Positions 27,942 through 37,399 of a stretch of DNA of 64,000 bases are shown here, in pieces. Position 1 is the stretch's first letter, and every line of letters begins with the position of its first letter. Both the position numbers and the translations under genes were made by a program. Source of the DNA: Nostoc sp. LEGE 06077 (lineage in GTDB: Bacteria > Cyanobacteriota > Cyanobacteriia > Cyanobacteriales > Nostocaceae); assembly GCF_015207705.1 (NCBI RefSeq), contig NZ_JADEWI010000015.1, positions 62,001-126,000 of the forward strand, given 5' to 3'. The notes beneath the pieces are model-generated. The model ran no database searches. It was not told where the DNA came from and saw only the letters and a list, made by a program, of their open reading frames with translations.

Positions 27942-29228
27942 ATGGGACAAAATCTATTATTGAAACCAGCCAATAAAAAATTACTGGGTTTAGTCATTGC
28001 GGCTACTGCAATTACAGGTGGAATTGTAATTTATGGCATTTCCCAGTTTGGGGAAATTGGGCGAACTGCGTCTCAGGAACCGACAGTAACGACATCTGCA
28101 CCAAAAGTCACAGCTTTAGGCAGACTAGAACCAGAAGCAGAAGTAATTAGCTTATCTGCACCATTGGTTTTAGATGGCGATCGCGTCCAGGAAATGCGTG
28201 TCCAAGAAGGTGATATTGTTCAACCTGGGCAGATAGTGGCAATTTTAGATTCACGCGATCGCTTAGAAACTGCGGTATTCCAATCTGAGAAACAAGTGCG
28301 TGTGGCTCAAGCCAAACTTGATCAAGTCAAAGCTGGTGCAAAAACTGGAGAAATTCTGGCACAACAAGCCAGCATCGAACGCTTACAAGCTCAATCTGTA
28401 GGAGATTCCATTGGACAACGAGAAGCGATCGCCCGCATCGAAGCCCAATGGGAAGGTGATAGAATCGCCCAAGCAGCCGCAATTAGAAGGCTAGAAGCAG
28501 AATTAAACAACGCCCAAGCCGAATATCAACGTTATCAAAAACTATATACCGAAGGCGCAATTTCTAACTCAGCCTTTGACAGTAAACGCCTGATTGTCGA
28601 GACAGCAAAACAACAACTAGACGAAGCCAACGCAATTTTGGCGCGAATTAACTCCACAGCCAGCAGACAACTAGCGGAAGCTAAAGTTTCCCTGGCGCGG
28701 CTGAACACCACGGGTAACAAGCAAGTCAGCGAAGCCAAAGCCACACTCACCAGTATTGCGGAAGTCCGCCCTGTGGATGTGCAAGCCGCCAGAATGGAAG
28801 TTGAAAATGCGATCGCCTCACTCAAACGCGCCCAAACTGACTTACAAGCAGCTTATATCAGAGCGCCAATGACCGGACAAATACTCAAGATTCATACAAG
28901 AGTTGGCGAAAAAATGAGTGATAACGGTATTGCAGACTTAGCGCAAACCCAACAGATGATTGCAGTTGCCGAAGTCTATCAAACAGATATCGGCAAAGTC
29001 AAACTCGGACAAACAGCAGTAGTAACTAGTCAAGCATTTAACGGTGAACTGCGCGGCGAAGTTTTCTACATTGGTTTACAGGTAAACCGCCAAAACGTTT
29101 TTAGCAACCAACCCGGAGAAAACTTAGATAGCCGAGTTGTGGAAGTGAAAATTCGCCTCAACCCTGAAGACAGTAAAAAAGTTGCAGGTTTCACTAACTT
29201 GCAAGTGCAAGCAGCAATTGAATTGTAA
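27942..29228 (+). CDS. devB: DevB-type membrane fusion protein of an ABC exporter
   Basis: A 428-residue HlyD-family adaptor. One N-terminal membrane segment (LLGLVIAATAITGGIVIYGI), then the first lipoyl half (VTALGRLEPEAEVISLSAP), long coiled-coil arms rich in Ala/Glu/Gln (about 120-270), the second lipoyl half (AYIRAPMTGQILKIHTRVGE) and a beta-barrel end. In Anabaena DevBCA exports heterocyst glycolipids with a TolC partner; cyanobacteria also have several paralogues with other substrates, so the cargo here is not known. A GAGGGG ribosome site precedes the ATG. Confidence 0.88.
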   Translation: MGQNLLLKPANKKLLGLVIAATAITGGIVIYGISQFGEIGRTASQEPTVTTSAPKVTALGRLEPEAEVISLSAPLVLDGDRVQEMRVQEGDIVQPGQIVAILDSRDRLETAVFQSEKQVRVAQAKLDQVKAGAKTGEILAQQASIERLQAQSVGDSIGQREAIARIEAQWEGDRIAQAAAIRRLEAELNNAQAEYQRYQKLYTEGAISNSAFDSKRLIVETAKQQLDEANAILARINSTASRQLAEAKVSLARLNTTGNKQVSEAKATLTSIAEVRPVDVQAARMEVENAIASLKRAQTDLQAAYIRAPMTGQILKIHTRVGEKMSDNGIADLAQTQQMIAVAEVYQTDIGKVKLGQTAVVTSQAFNGELRGEVFYIGLQVNRQNVFSNQPGENLDSRVVEVKIRLNPEDSKKVAGFTNLQVQAAIEL

Positions 29229-29292
29229 TTTTGCTTGTTTTTCAAGAATAAATTTTTAAATTTCACCATCAACATTTTAGGTCAATTCAATT

Positions 29293-29628
29293 ATGGTTAA
29301 AGCTACTTACATTGTCCTTTGTGTTATGGGAGCCATATTACCTTACTCACAGTTTGTCCCATTCTTATGGGAACATGGTCTTGACATAAAGCTGTTTTTT
29401 GAACAACTTTTTGTAAATAAAATTTCTGGCTTTTTCGGCATGGATGTTTTGGTTTCATCCTTTGTATTATGGCTATTCGTATATGCGGAAGGAACAAAGC
29501 TGAAAATGTCAAATCTTTGGATTTATATTGCCTGTAATCTTTTAGTAGGTGTTTCGTTAGGTCTTCCTTTATTTTTGTTAATGCGCCAGCGCCAGCTTGA
29601 ACAGCGGATTGATACGGTGGGTTATTAA
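29293..29628 (+). CDS. DUF2834 small membrane protein
   Basis: A 111-residue protein with three membrane segments (YIVLCVMGAILPYSQFVPFL, MDVLVSSFVLWLFVYAEG, IYIACNLLVGVSLGLPLFLL) and the DUF2834 signature around GFFGMDVLVSSFVLW. Family function unknown. It sits between devB and devC in a unit normally contiguous, 64 bases after devB and 13 bases before the devC ATG, so it is very probably co-expressed with the exporter. Confidence 0.8.
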   Translation: MVKATYIVLCVMGAILPYSQFVPFLWEHGLDIKLFFEQLFVNKISGFFGMDVLVSSFVLWLFVYAEGTKLKMSNLWIYIACNLLVGVSLGLPLFLLMRQRQLEQRIDTVGY

Positions 29629-29641
29629 GAAGCGAATCTGT

Positions 29642-30814
29642 ATGTATATGTTATCCAAACTATTCCTCAAAACGCCATTAGCATGGCGGCAATTATTAAA
29701 AGAAAAAACTCGCCTATTAGTAGCAGTTGCAGGTATTACCTTTGCCGATATGCTGATATTTATTCAGATGGGATTTGAAGGGGCGTTGTTTGATGCGGCG
29801 ATCAAACCACATCGCAGTTTACAGGCAGATTTAGTATTAATTAATCCCCAATTTCAAACGTTATTTTCTGTTAAGAGCTTTTCGAGAGAGCGACTGTATC
29901 AAACATTAGGTTATGAAGGTGTACAGTCGGTGAATCCGGTTTACATCAGCACTGGACAATGGCGAAATCCTGAAACTCGCTTAGAACGCGCCATTTTAGT
30001 TTGGGGTATTGATCCAGCAAAATCTGCATTTAATTTTCCCGAAATTCAACAAAACCTAGACCCCATCAAACAATTGAATCAAGTGCTATTTGATCAAGCA
30101 GGTCGTCCAGAATACGGGGCTGTGGGGGAAATTTTTCAGAAAACAGGAAATTTTGCCACGGAATTGAACAATAAAAATGTCACTGTCAAGGGCGTTTTTA
30201 GTAATGGTGCGTCTTTTGCGGCGGATGGTAATGTTATCACCAGTGACTCTACTTTTTTACAAATCTTTCCCGAACGGAAACCAGACCGGATTGAGGTTGG
30301 ATTAATTACTCTCAAACCAGATGCTAATCCCTTGCAAATACAAGCACAACTAGCTACTGGATTACCCAAAGATGTTATAGTTTTAACCCCAGAAGAATTT
30401 GCCCAAATCGAAAAATCCTACTGGTCTAACGGTACAGGGATTGGCTTTATTTTTGGGTTAGGTGTGGGAGTTGGTTTTATTGTTGGTATCGTCATTGTTT
30501 ACCAAATTCTTTATTCCGACGTTTCTGATCATTTGCCAGAATATGCAACCTTAAAAGCGATGGGCTACACCGATCGCTATCTGTTGATAGTCTTATTCCA
30601 AGAAGCCTTATTTCTCGCTTTTTTAGGTTTTATTCCGGCATTTTTCTTGTCTATAGGTTTGTATCAACTCGCCTATACTGCCACTATGTTGCCCATCTTT
30701 ATGAACTCACAACGGGCAATCACGGTGTTTATTTTAACAGTAATCATGTGTACAGGGTCTGGCGCGATCGCTATGCGTAAACTCAGTTCTGCTGATCCTG
30801 CGGATATTTTCTAA
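29642..30814 (+). CDS. devC: DevC-type ABC exporter permease
   Basis: A 390-residue MacB/FtsX-like permease. It starts with RTLLVAVAGITF-like LLVAVAGITFADMLIFIQMG (first membrane helix, about 30-50), has a large periplasmic domain (about 55-275), then three C-terminal helices (IGFIFGLGVGVGFIVGIVIV, LIVLFQEALFLAFLGFIPAF, AITVFILTVIMCTGSGAI). ATG codons at 29642 and 29648 are both usable; the longer frame from 29597 begins with TTG inside DUF2834 and is not preferred. It works with DevA and DevB. Confidence 0.9.
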   Translation: MYMLSKLFLKTPLAWRQLLKEKTRLLVAVAGITFADMLIFIQMGFEGALFDAAIKPHRSLQADLVLINPQFQTLFSVKSFSRERLYQTLGYEGVQSVNPVYISTGQWRNPETRLERAILVWGIDPAKSAFNFPEIQQNLDPIKQLNQVLFDQAGRPEYGAVGEIFQKTGNFATELNNKNVTVKGVFSNGASFAADGNVITSDSTFLQIFPERKPDRIEVGLITLKPDANPLQIQAQLATGLPKDVIVLTPEEFAQIEKSYWSNGTGIGFIFGLGVGVGFIVGIVIVYQILYSDVSDHLPEYATLKAMGYTDRYLLIVLFQEALFLAFLGFIPAFFLSIGLYQLAYTATMLPIFMNSQRAITVFILTVIMCTGSGAIAMRKLSSADPADIF

Positions 30815-30827
30815 CCATTAAAATTTT

Positions 30828-31580
30828 ATGTTAAAAGAATCTCTGCCCGTAAATTCATCCGAACCATCTGCTAATTTAGAACCTGTCATTACAGTCCATC
30901 AATTGAATCATTACTTCGGGGAAGGTAGTTTAAAAAAACAGGTTTTATTTGATATTAATTTAAAGATTAACGCTGGGGAAATTGTCATTATGACTGGCCC
31001 CTCTGGTTCGGGTAAAACTACTTTGTTGACCTTATTAGGTGGGTTACGTTCTGCCCAAGAAGGCAGTTTAAAAATTTTAGGACAAGAAATATGTGGCGCT
31101 AGTAAAAGAAAACTCACAGTACTACGTCGTCAGATTGGCTATATTTTTCAGGCGCATAATTTGATGACATTTCTGACAGTAAAAGAAAATGTGCGAATGT
31201 CATTAGAATTGCATGATGAACATCTTAATGAAAATATGAATGCCAAAGCGATCGCCATGCTGGAAACAGTGGGCTTAGGCGAGCGTGTAAATTATTACCC
31301 AGAGAAACTTTCCGGCGGACAAAAACAACGGGTTGCGATCGCTCGTGCTTTAGTCAGTCATCCTAAAATTGTCTTAGCAGATGAACCCACAGCCGCCCTC
31401 GATAAAAAATCTGGACGCGACGTTGTGGAATTAATGCAAAAACTCGCCAAAGAACAAGGCTGTACAATTTTGCTAGTTACCCATGACAACCGGATTTTAG
31501 ATATTGCCGATCGCATCATTTATATGGAAGATGGAATACTCAAAAGTGATGGTGTAGATGTAGCCACAAAAATGCACTAA
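30828..31580 (+). CDS. devA: DevA-type ABC exporter ATPase
   Basis: A 250-residue ATP-binding subunit. Walker A GPSGSGKTT, Q-loop YIFQAHNLM, signature LSGGQKQR, Walker B IVLADEPTAALD and switch His in LLVTHDNRI are all intact. It follows devC by 13 bases. It energises the exporter formed with DevB and DevC. Confidence 0.92.
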   Translation: MLKESLPVNSSEPSANLEPVITVHQLNHYFGEGSLKKQVLFDINLKINAGEIVIMTGPSGSGKTTLLTLLGGLRSAQEGSLKILGQEICGASKRKLTVLRRQIGYIFQAHNLMTFLTVKENVRMSLELHDEHLNENMNAKAIAMLETVGLGERVNYYPEKLSGGQKQRVAIARALVSHPKIVLADEPTAALDKKSGRDVVELMQKLAKEQGCTILLVTHDNRILDIADRIIYMEDGILKSDGVDVATKMH

Positions 31581-31610
31581 TTATTGGGTAGAAGTGTAGA
31601 GGAGAAAAAC

Positions 31611-31667
31611 TAATGACAAATGACCAATGACAATTGACAATTAAAAATTGACAATTGACTCTTGACA
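31611..31667 (+). repeat. Short tandemly repeated sequences (TGACAA/TTGACAAT type)
   Basis: A run of degenerate heptamer-like units (ATGACAA, ATGACCA, ATGACAATTGACAATT, AAAATTGACAATTGAC, TCTTGACA) fills the gap between devA and the ExbB-like gene. Short repeats of this kind are common between genes of heterocystous cyanobacteria. They also create several TTGACA-like -35 look-alikes. Confidence 0.7.
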
Positions 31668-31670
31668 AAA

Positions 31671-32309
31671 ATGCAGATTAGTAATTTATTCGCGGCTGGT
31701 GGCGTGGTTATGTGGCCGCTGCTGGGGTTCTCTGTGTTAGCAGTGGCGCTGATTATTGAACGTGTTCTATTTTGGATCAGAATTACCAACCGACAAAATC
31801 GTATTGTCAAAGAAGTACTCAAGCTTTATCGTTCAGATAATGTAGTTGGTGCTTTAGATAAATTACAGCAAAATACAGATTTACCCATCGCCCGAATTTT
31901 TCTCGCAGCTTTAGAATTGGAAGAACCAAACCCAGAGGAATTTCGTTTGGCGCTAGAAAGTGAAGCACAAGCCGAAATACCCTTACTTAAACGCTTTCAA
32001 AACATTTTTGATACGATAATCGGACTTGCACCATTATTAGGTTTGTTGGGTACAGTTTTAGGATTAATTGCGTCCTTTGCTTCTTTAAATATTGGTGATG
32101 TGGGTGGTACAACAACAGTCGGTGTCACTGCGGGGATTAGTGAAGCTTTAGTATCCACCGCATCAGGATTAGTTGTGGCTATTTTCACCCTGTTGTTTGC
32201 AAACACCTTCCGCGGACTTTATCAGCGTCAACTTGCACGGATTCAGGAGTATGGCGGACAGTTAGAATTACTCTATCGTCGCCGTTATGAAAGAAGAGAT
32301 AAGTTTTAA
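31671..32309 (+). CDS. MotA/TolQ/ExbB proton channel family protein
   Basis: A 212-residue inner-membrane protein with three helices: GGVVMWPLLGFSVLAVALII near the N-terminus, then IIGLAPLLGLLGTVLGLIAS and ALVSTASGLVVAIFTLLFAN, the two helices that form the TolQ/ExbB channel. Such proteins pair with an ExbD/TolR subunit to use proton-motive force, but no ExbD gene is next to it. The ATG at 31671 is used; a TTG nine bases earlier is possible. It lies 90 bases beyond devA, behind a block of short repeats, so co-transcription with the exporter is uncertain. Confidence 0.88.
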   Translation: MQISNLFAAGGVVMWPLLGFSVLAVALIIERVLFWIRITNRQNRIVKEVLKLYRSDNVVGALDKLQQNTDLPIARIFLAALELEEPNPEEFRLALESEAQAEIPLLKRFQNIFDTIIGLAPLLGLLGTVLGLIASFASLNIGDVGGTTTVGVTAGISEALVSTASGLVVAIFTLLFANTFRGLYQRQLARIQEYGGQLELLYRRRYERRDKF

Positions 32310-32323
32310 TTATTAGCTAAAGA

Positions 32324-32821
32324 TTATTCGAGTTCTCCAACATCTTTTAGAACTGCATCAATGAGGCTAGACCGAATATAAATTCCATTGGTGCGTAACT
32401 GCTCAATATATACTTTAACCTCAACAATTAAGCCTGCTTTTTTCGTCTTACGCAAAATTCCCAGCATACCAATTCGCCGAATTCCTAGACGTTCTGCAAC
32501 TCTTCGGGCTTGAGCATCATCCAACAGTACAGTACTATCTGGGATGGACTGAGCTAGAGCAATGGCTTCAGCTTCTCCACGATCAACTAAGATTGATAAT
32601 GGTTCTAATATCAACGTATCAGGGGTTTGAATTTCGATCCAAGTTAATTGGCTAACTGCTAGGGAACCAGGTAAGCCTAATCCTTGAACAGTTACTTCAT
32701 CCCATACAGCCGGGGGAAGCAATATTCGTTGATACAGTTGAGGTAAAAGTTCGAGTTGCTCGATAATTGATAAAGAGATCAGAGGACTGCTATCAGCAAC
32801 AATGGCAGAGTTAGTCATCAC
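32324..32821 (-). CDS. DUF3368 PIN-like toxin
   Basis: A 165-residue protein with a PIN-domain pattern: IVADSSPLISL (first acidic residue), the central VDRGEAEAIALAQS (GE-E motif) and VLLDDAQARRVAERLG (DD), all matching DUF3368, the usual partner of UPF0175 antitoxins. PIN toxins are Mg-dependent RNases. The start overlaps the antitoxin gene by 11 bases, the normal coupling for type II modules. It converges on the ExbB-like gene. Confidence 0.85.
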   Translation of the reverse strand: MMTNSAIVADSSPLISLSIIEQLELLPQLYQRILLPPAVWDEVTVQGLGLPGSLAVSQLTWIEIQTPDTLILEPLSILVDRGEAEAIALAQSIPDSTVLLDDAQARRVAERLGIRRIGMLGILRKTKKAGLIVEVKVYIEQLRTNGIYIRSSLIDAVLKDVGELE

Positions 32822-33062
32822 TCAATTCGTCAGCGATTTGATCATCATCAAGGTTAATCACAGGAACTTGTAAACGTCCTAGTTCGTACATAAACTGAGG
32901 TTTGCTCATACTGCAAAAAGCAGCGGCTTTACCGAGTGAGAGTCGCCGTAACTCAAATAGTTTAACAGCAAGCAAAAACGTGAGTTCTGCTTCTAAGGCT
33001 TGCGGCGATTTACCAGAGGTAATAAGTAAGTCATCAGGATATTGCAGGGAGAGGATGTGCAT
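32811..33062 (-). CDS. UPF0175 antitoxin
   Basis: An 83-residue protein matching UPF0175: a helical DNA-binding half (LTFLLAVKLFELRRLSLGKA, AAFCSMSKPQFMYELGRLQV) with an acidic toxin-binding C-terminus (NLDDDQIADELSDD). It comes first in the unit, overlapping the toxin, and would neutralise it and repress the pair. Confidence 0.85.
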   Translation of the reverse strand: MHILSLQYPDDLLITSGKSPQALEAELTFLLAVKLFELRRLSLGKAAAFCSMSKPQFMYELGRLQVPVINLDDDQIADELSDD

Positions 33063-33103
33063 TGTTCCTAACTCGGTTTTTTATGTTAATTATGCTTGAA
33101 TTT

Positions 33104-34000
33104 TCAGTTAACTCTTTCTGCTATTCTCAGTTTGGCAGAACGCGATCGCGGGTTATTGGCAATTTCCGATTCTTGTGCTGTGATTGGCTTTTTCGTAAGC
33201 ACTCGCAGTAAGGGAGAATTACGTAAACTATGTTTAACTATGCGGTCTTCTAAACTATGAAAACTAATTACAGCAATTCTCCCACCAGGAACCAGGGCGT
33301 TTGGTGCTTTTTCTAAAAAAGTTTCTAAAGACTTTAACTCATCATTGACGACAATTCGCAAAGCTTGAAAGGCGCGGGTTGCTGGGTGAATTCTACCATA
33401 ACGGTATTTGGGGGGAACAGCAGATGCGATCGCTTCAGCTAATCCTGTCGTCGTAGAAAACGGACGGCGTTCCACAATGCGTCTAGCAATACGTCGGGAT
33501 AGTCGTTCTTCACCGTATTTAAAGAAAATATCTGCAAGTTCCCGTTCATCCCAGTCATTAATCACATCAGCCGCACTAAGTAAACCTTGCTTATCCATCC
33601 GCATATCTAAACTTGCAGTATGGCGAAAGCTAAAACCCCGTTCTGGAGTATCTAACTGATAAGAACTCACTCCTAAATCGGCGAGAATCCCGTTAAAAGT
33701 TGCTGTAGGAAACGGATAAACAGCAAAGTTACTTTTAATAAATTTTACACGTTCACCAAACTCAGCTAATTCTTTTCTAGCTGCGGCTAAAGCATCCTCA
33801 TCTTGGTCAATAGCCGTTAACTGTACATCCGGCGCAGTTTGCAAAATTAAGCGACTGTGACCACCACCGCCTACAGTTGTATCCAGATAATGACCTCCCG
33901 CAGACACCGCTAAACCTGCAAGTACTTCTTGCGGTAACACAGGTAAATGAGAAAATATCTGTTCGTCGATAATCAGCGATGGGGAAGAATCAGAATTCAT
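33104..34000 (-). CDS. rsmH: 16S rRNA (cytosine1402-N4)-methyltransferase RsmH
   Basis: A 298-residue SAM-dependent enzyme. Seen: [16 protein letters not shown]-binding [42 protein letters not shown], and near the end [16 protein letters not shown]. Length is normal. It is the conserved mraW gene but here it is not next to ftsI or other division genes; upstream is an M48 protease gene. Confidence 0.96.
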   Translation of the reverse strand: MNSDSSPSLIIDEQIFSHLPVLPQEVLAGLAVSAGGHYLDTTVGGGGHSRLILQTAPDVQLTAIDQDEDALAAARKELAEFGERVKFIKSNFAVYPFPTATFNGILADLGVSSYQLDTPERGFSFRHTASLDMRMDKQGLLSAADVINDWDERELADIFFKYGEERLSRRIARRIVERRPFSTTTGLAEAIASAVPPKYRYGRIHPATRAFQALRIVVNDELKSLETFLEKAPNALVPGGRIAVISFHSLEDRIVKHSLRNSPLLRVLTKKPITAQESEIANNPRSRSAKLRIAERVN

Positions 34001-34181
34001 TAGACTTAGATAAAAAATCTGTAGTAGTTCTAAATCATTTGTGAAACTTTTCTTAGCGCCCTCTGCGCCCTTTGCGGTTCGTTAAAAATATGTTCACAAA
34101 TAAAATAGAATTTCCCTACAATAGTACCATTTAATCTGGATAGAAATTTACTTCACGCAGAGGTCTGAATAACCAGAGTGA

Positions 34182-36095
34182 TCATTTTTTGATTTTCTGT
34201 TGGTAAATTGCTGCGGCTGGTATTTGTTTGAATGTCTTCTCAAAATTGAGATTATTGTTCAAAACAAAGCAAAATACTCCCCCAGGTAATTCAACTTCTT
34301 TTAACAGAGCGTCAACAAGTTGCGCGTTGTCAGCGTCATGATTATTTTCCCAAAAGCTGAACTTGCGCATAACAGCCAAAACATAAAGTGGTTTTTCTGG
34401 GAAATATTGCACAACTTTTTGAACTAAGTAAGCAGTTGTGATATGTGGATAACGAGATAACTGCTGATGCAGCTTATTTATCTCTGCATTTGAGAGATTA
34501 TGAGATTTAAAATTGTCACTTGCTTTTAAACTAGAACGTTCTTCCTGACCGCGTATGATCAAATCATAATGCTTTTCGGCACGCTCTTGATATAATTCGG
34601 CTCTATCATTTTGCCCATGTTTTTTCAGGAAGGAAAAAATTATCTGATAACCGTCAATGCCTATGTCTATATCTTGAGCGATCGCTCGTTCAATATGTTC
34701 AATTCCGCTGGCATCTTCTTGCTTTAATAATATTTGTCCCAGCAAATAATTGGCTGAAGCATGATTTTTATCTAAATTAATAACTTCTCGGAGTAATGGC
34801 ACTACAGCTTCTTCACCTTCTAACTCAAATGTGAGCAATGCTCTTGTCGTCGCTTCTCCTAGAGATAACTGTTGTCTCTCAGCCTTAGCATTCAACTTAT
34901 CTAATATAGCTAATGATTTTTGAACATCAGCGTATTTTTGTCGCCAAGGGGTTGCTATTTTTTCGCACCACGCTTGACTAAACTCATCTCTAAATTTTTC
35001 TAAGGAAGTACCTAAATATTCTTGAGCCGCACTGAGTCTGATTGGTGCAGAGACAGATAATTCTTCCTGAACACCGGGAGTAAATCCTAATGCTTTTAAT
35101 CTATCTGTTAAGCAAGGGTGAGTATCGGCATTATCAGTTTTTTCAGCCAATGCTTGAGCTAAATAAATACTCGCTTCTTTCAGAGGTATTCCCTGATTTA
35201 AAGCTGTTTGCATGGCTGTATAACTTGTTTTTGGTGGTTCAACCTCTGTCTGTACTTGCTGATAAATATCAGACCAAAAGTAATTTTCTAAGAATCTAGC
35301 TTTTACCTTGACATTCATCAGGGTTTTAGCAGAATTTTCTACTCCTGCTATCTCAACAGCACATCTATCAGCTTCGTATTCATTCAAGCGTGCTAACACA
35401 AAAGAATAAGCATAAAAAAATGGAATGTACCACTCTAAAAATCGGTTAAACATAAACCATGATGATTCATTACCACCTTTTCCTAGTCCTTCTTCAATGC
35501 GATACCAAGTTATCCGTTGGCGATAAATCCAAGCACTGAAACGACTGTGATTTCCCGAAATATGTCCCATTTCATGAGCCAGAACAGCCCGAAATTGTTC
35601 AGGAGGTAATGCTAACATCAGCGGTAAACCCACAATCAGGTAATTTTGATACCAGCCAAATAAACCTAAGCGTGGTCTTTGGACTACACTGGCATTAAAA
35701 TCTGTGGTGAGTAAGATGTGATGAAACTTTGGAGCCTGGAGTTTTGATGAGATGTCATCAACTAGGCAAAATAGGCTAGCTACATCTTTGCGGCGCAATG
35801 CTAACCCTGTGGGTGGGGGAAATGATACCCAAAGCGATCGCAGCAGTATAATAGCGATCGCTAGTAAAAAAATCACAGCTTTAACCGCTGCAGTCCCAAA
35901 TGATGATTTAGTGGTAAGCATCAACCAGACAATACCTGCTAGTAATGTCATCGTTACAGCTATGATCAGTAATATATAGGCGTAGCCCAACACAGCCAAA
36001 AAAGCAACGTGCAATCTATAAATCGGCGGCTGTTGACTAGCAAAAGCTTCTAATCTCTGAATCAACCTATCAAAACGCTGTTGATCGAAAGCCAT
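34182..36095 (-). CDS. M48 family membrane metallopeptidase with C-terminal repeat region
   Basis: A 637-residue protein. Two N-terminal membrane helices (FLAVLGYAYILLIIAVTMTL, AVIFLLAIAIILLRSLWVSF) precede the catalytic domain with zinc motif HEMGH in RAVLAHEMGHISGNH and the third ligand region NEYEADRCAVEIAG, as in HtpX/Ste24 type enzymes. The C-terminal part (about 380-637) has TPR-like helical repeats (LLREVINLDKNHASANYLLG). Probably a cytoplasmic-face or membrane protein quality-control protease. Its gene precedes rsmH on the same strand with a 181-base gap. Confidence 0.88.
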   Translation of the reverse strand: MAFDQQRFDRLIQRLEAFASQQPPIYRLHVAFLAVLGYAYILLIIAVTMTLLAGIVWLMLTTKSSFGTAAVKAVIFLLAIAIILLRSLWVSFPPPTGLALRRKDVASLFCLVDDISSKLQAPKFHHILLTTDFNASVVQRPRLGLFGWYQNYLIVGLPLMLALPPEQFRAVLAHEMGHISGNHSRFSAWIYRQRITWYRIEEGLGKGGNESSWFMFNRFLEWYIPFFYAYSFVLARLNEYEADRCAVEIAGVENSAKTLMNVKVKARFLENYFWSDIYQQVQTEVEPPKTSYTAMQTALNQGIPLKEASIYLAQALAEKTDNADTHPCLTDRLKALGFTPGVQEELSVSAPIRLSAAQEYLGTSLEKFRDEFSQAWCEKIATPWRQKYADVQKSLAILDKLNAKAERQQLSLGEATTRALLTFELEGEEAVVPLLREVINLDKNHASANYLLGQILLKQEDASGIEHIERAIAQDIDIGIDGYQIIFSFLKKHGQNDRAELYQERAEKHYDLIIRGQEERSSLKASDNFKSHNLSNAEINKLHQQLSRYPHITTAYLVQKVVQYFPEKPLYVLAVMRKFSFWENNHDADNAQLVDALLKEVELPGGVFCFVLNNNLNFEKTFKQIPAAAIYQQKIKK

Positions 36096-36254
36096 AGATG
36101 TATACTAGCTTGTTCAATTTGCAATATAACTGAGATAATATCTGCTTGACTTACGTAAAAATGCAGAAGTCTGGAGTCATTTATTCCTTGTTTCATTCTA
36201 CGTAAACATATAATTCTCCTCAACGATATATTTGCCTGAATTTGGTGCCAATTT

Positions 36255-36283
36255 TTTAGGACAGGTACAATACCTGTCCTAAA
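36255..36283. repeat. Perfect 13-bp inverted repeat, TTTAGGACAGGTA
   Basis: The arms 36255-36267 and 36271-36283 are perfectly complementary around CAA. It lies 38 bases beyond the stop of the minus-strand SnoaL-like gene. On that strand the stem is followed by A residues, so it is not a standard intrinsic terminator, but it may shield the mRNA 3' end. Confidence 0.7.
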
Positions 36284-36320
36284 TGTTGACTAATTTAAAA
36301 TTAAATTGTGTGTAGCATTC

Positions 36321-37019
36321 TTAGTTAGAGTTAGGAATATACGGTCTGTGTGATTTTTTAGATTGATTAGAAACATCAGAAGCAGAACGACTAGAAGCAG
36401 AAGTACTAGCTGTTGAAGACACTTCTGCTTCAGGAGAACCAGGAGAAGCAAGGTTTAAGAAATCGATAAGTGTCAGAACACGTTTACTAATTTTCCAGTT
36501 GCCATTTTGTTTGATAACTGTATCGACATAAGTCCCATTAGCAACATCAATACTAGTATCTGAAAGCTTATGAGTTGCATGAAGATAAGAAGACATCCTT
36601 GCTTGATTATTATTTTGGATGTTAACCCTTATCGAACCGAGTAAATGCTGAGTAGCTGTATATCCATTACCTTGAAATACGTCTGCGACGAAATCTGCCC
36701 AAGCATTTGCACCATACTTTGTTACACTAACGCCACTGGGAAAAATCGCAGTTATCTCAGCATCTCTAGTAAAACAATCGTCGTAAATATTTTTTCCTCC
36801 TAGAACATCACCGCGACCAATAGCATCAGTGCCATAGGCGTAACAAACAGCTAAGTCTTCAATTTCAGATTCTGTATTCGGTTGTGATGCACTTGCCACA
36901 TCAAACTTGCTTCCTACTACCAGAACCATCACAACAGCCATTAAAATCAAGCTCAACCGCTTTACAAGTAATGAAAATAGATTTGATGCTACTTGCTTAA
37001 TTTCTCTGCTTTTTTTCAT
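36321..37019 (-). CDS. Exported SnoaL/NTF2-like protein
   Basis: A 232-residue protein with a long signal peptide or anchor (LSLILMAVVMVLVVGSKF, ending ASA). The mature part is a cone-shaped NTF2/SnoaL fold: YAYGTDAIGRGDVLGGKNIY, CFTRDAEITAIFPSG, QHLLGSIRVNIQNNNQA, and GTYVDTVIKQNGNWKISKR. The last 45 residues are Ser/Ala-rich and probably disordered. Members of this fold include cyclases, isomerases and binding proteins; no activity can be assigned. Single gene. Confidence 0.75.
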   Translation of the reverse strand: MKKSREIKQVASNLFSLLVKRLSLILMAVVMVLVVGSKFDVASASQPNTESEIEDLAVCYAYGTDAIGRGDVLGGKNIYDDCFTRDAEITAIFPSGVSVTKYGANAWADFVADVFQGNGYTATQHLLGSIRVNIQNNNQARMSSYLHATHKLSDTSIDVANGTYVDTVIKQNGNWKISKRVLTLIDFLNLASPGSPEAEVSSTASTSASSRSASDVSNQSKKSHRPYIPNSN

Positions 37020-37329
37020 GGAATTAACTGTTGATACCTAAGTTTATTTCTGGAATTTCACTATCATTTTTTAATGCAAACAGGTGATCGTCTAACTAAT
37101 TGAAATCACAATTAGCTAAAACTTGTTTATTTCACCAGTGAAAACTTATCCCTCAAGATGTATTTAATAACTTTTGGGCATATAAATATTCATAACAGTT
37201 TATACATGGGATGTAACTGAGGATTTTAACTAATTCATCGTGATAAAAATAGTGTCAAACAGATTTTAAATTATTAAATAATAGTCAGTAAAACCACTTC
37301 TATTCGATAAAAAATTCATAAACCAAATA
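37020..37329. other. AT-rich intergenic region
   Basis: A gap of about 310 bases between the SnoaL-like gene start and the terminator of the large kinase gene. No ORF, palindrome or motif could be recognised beyond general AT richness. Confidence 0.4.
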
Positions 37330-37369
37330 TGAAAAAAATAATACCCGTCTTCTTGAGGAGGACGGGTAT
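37330..37369 (-). terminator. Rho-independent terminator of the large kinase gene
   Basis: On the minus strand ATACCCGTCCTC-type and GAAGACGGGTAT-type arms (37358-37369 and 37341-37352) form a 12-bp stem with one wobble pair and a 5-base loop, followed by TATTTTTTTC. It starts 31 bases after the kinase stop codon. Confidence 0.88.
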
Positions 37370-37399
37370 CTAAATTGAAGTGTTATCAATAGTTAATTC

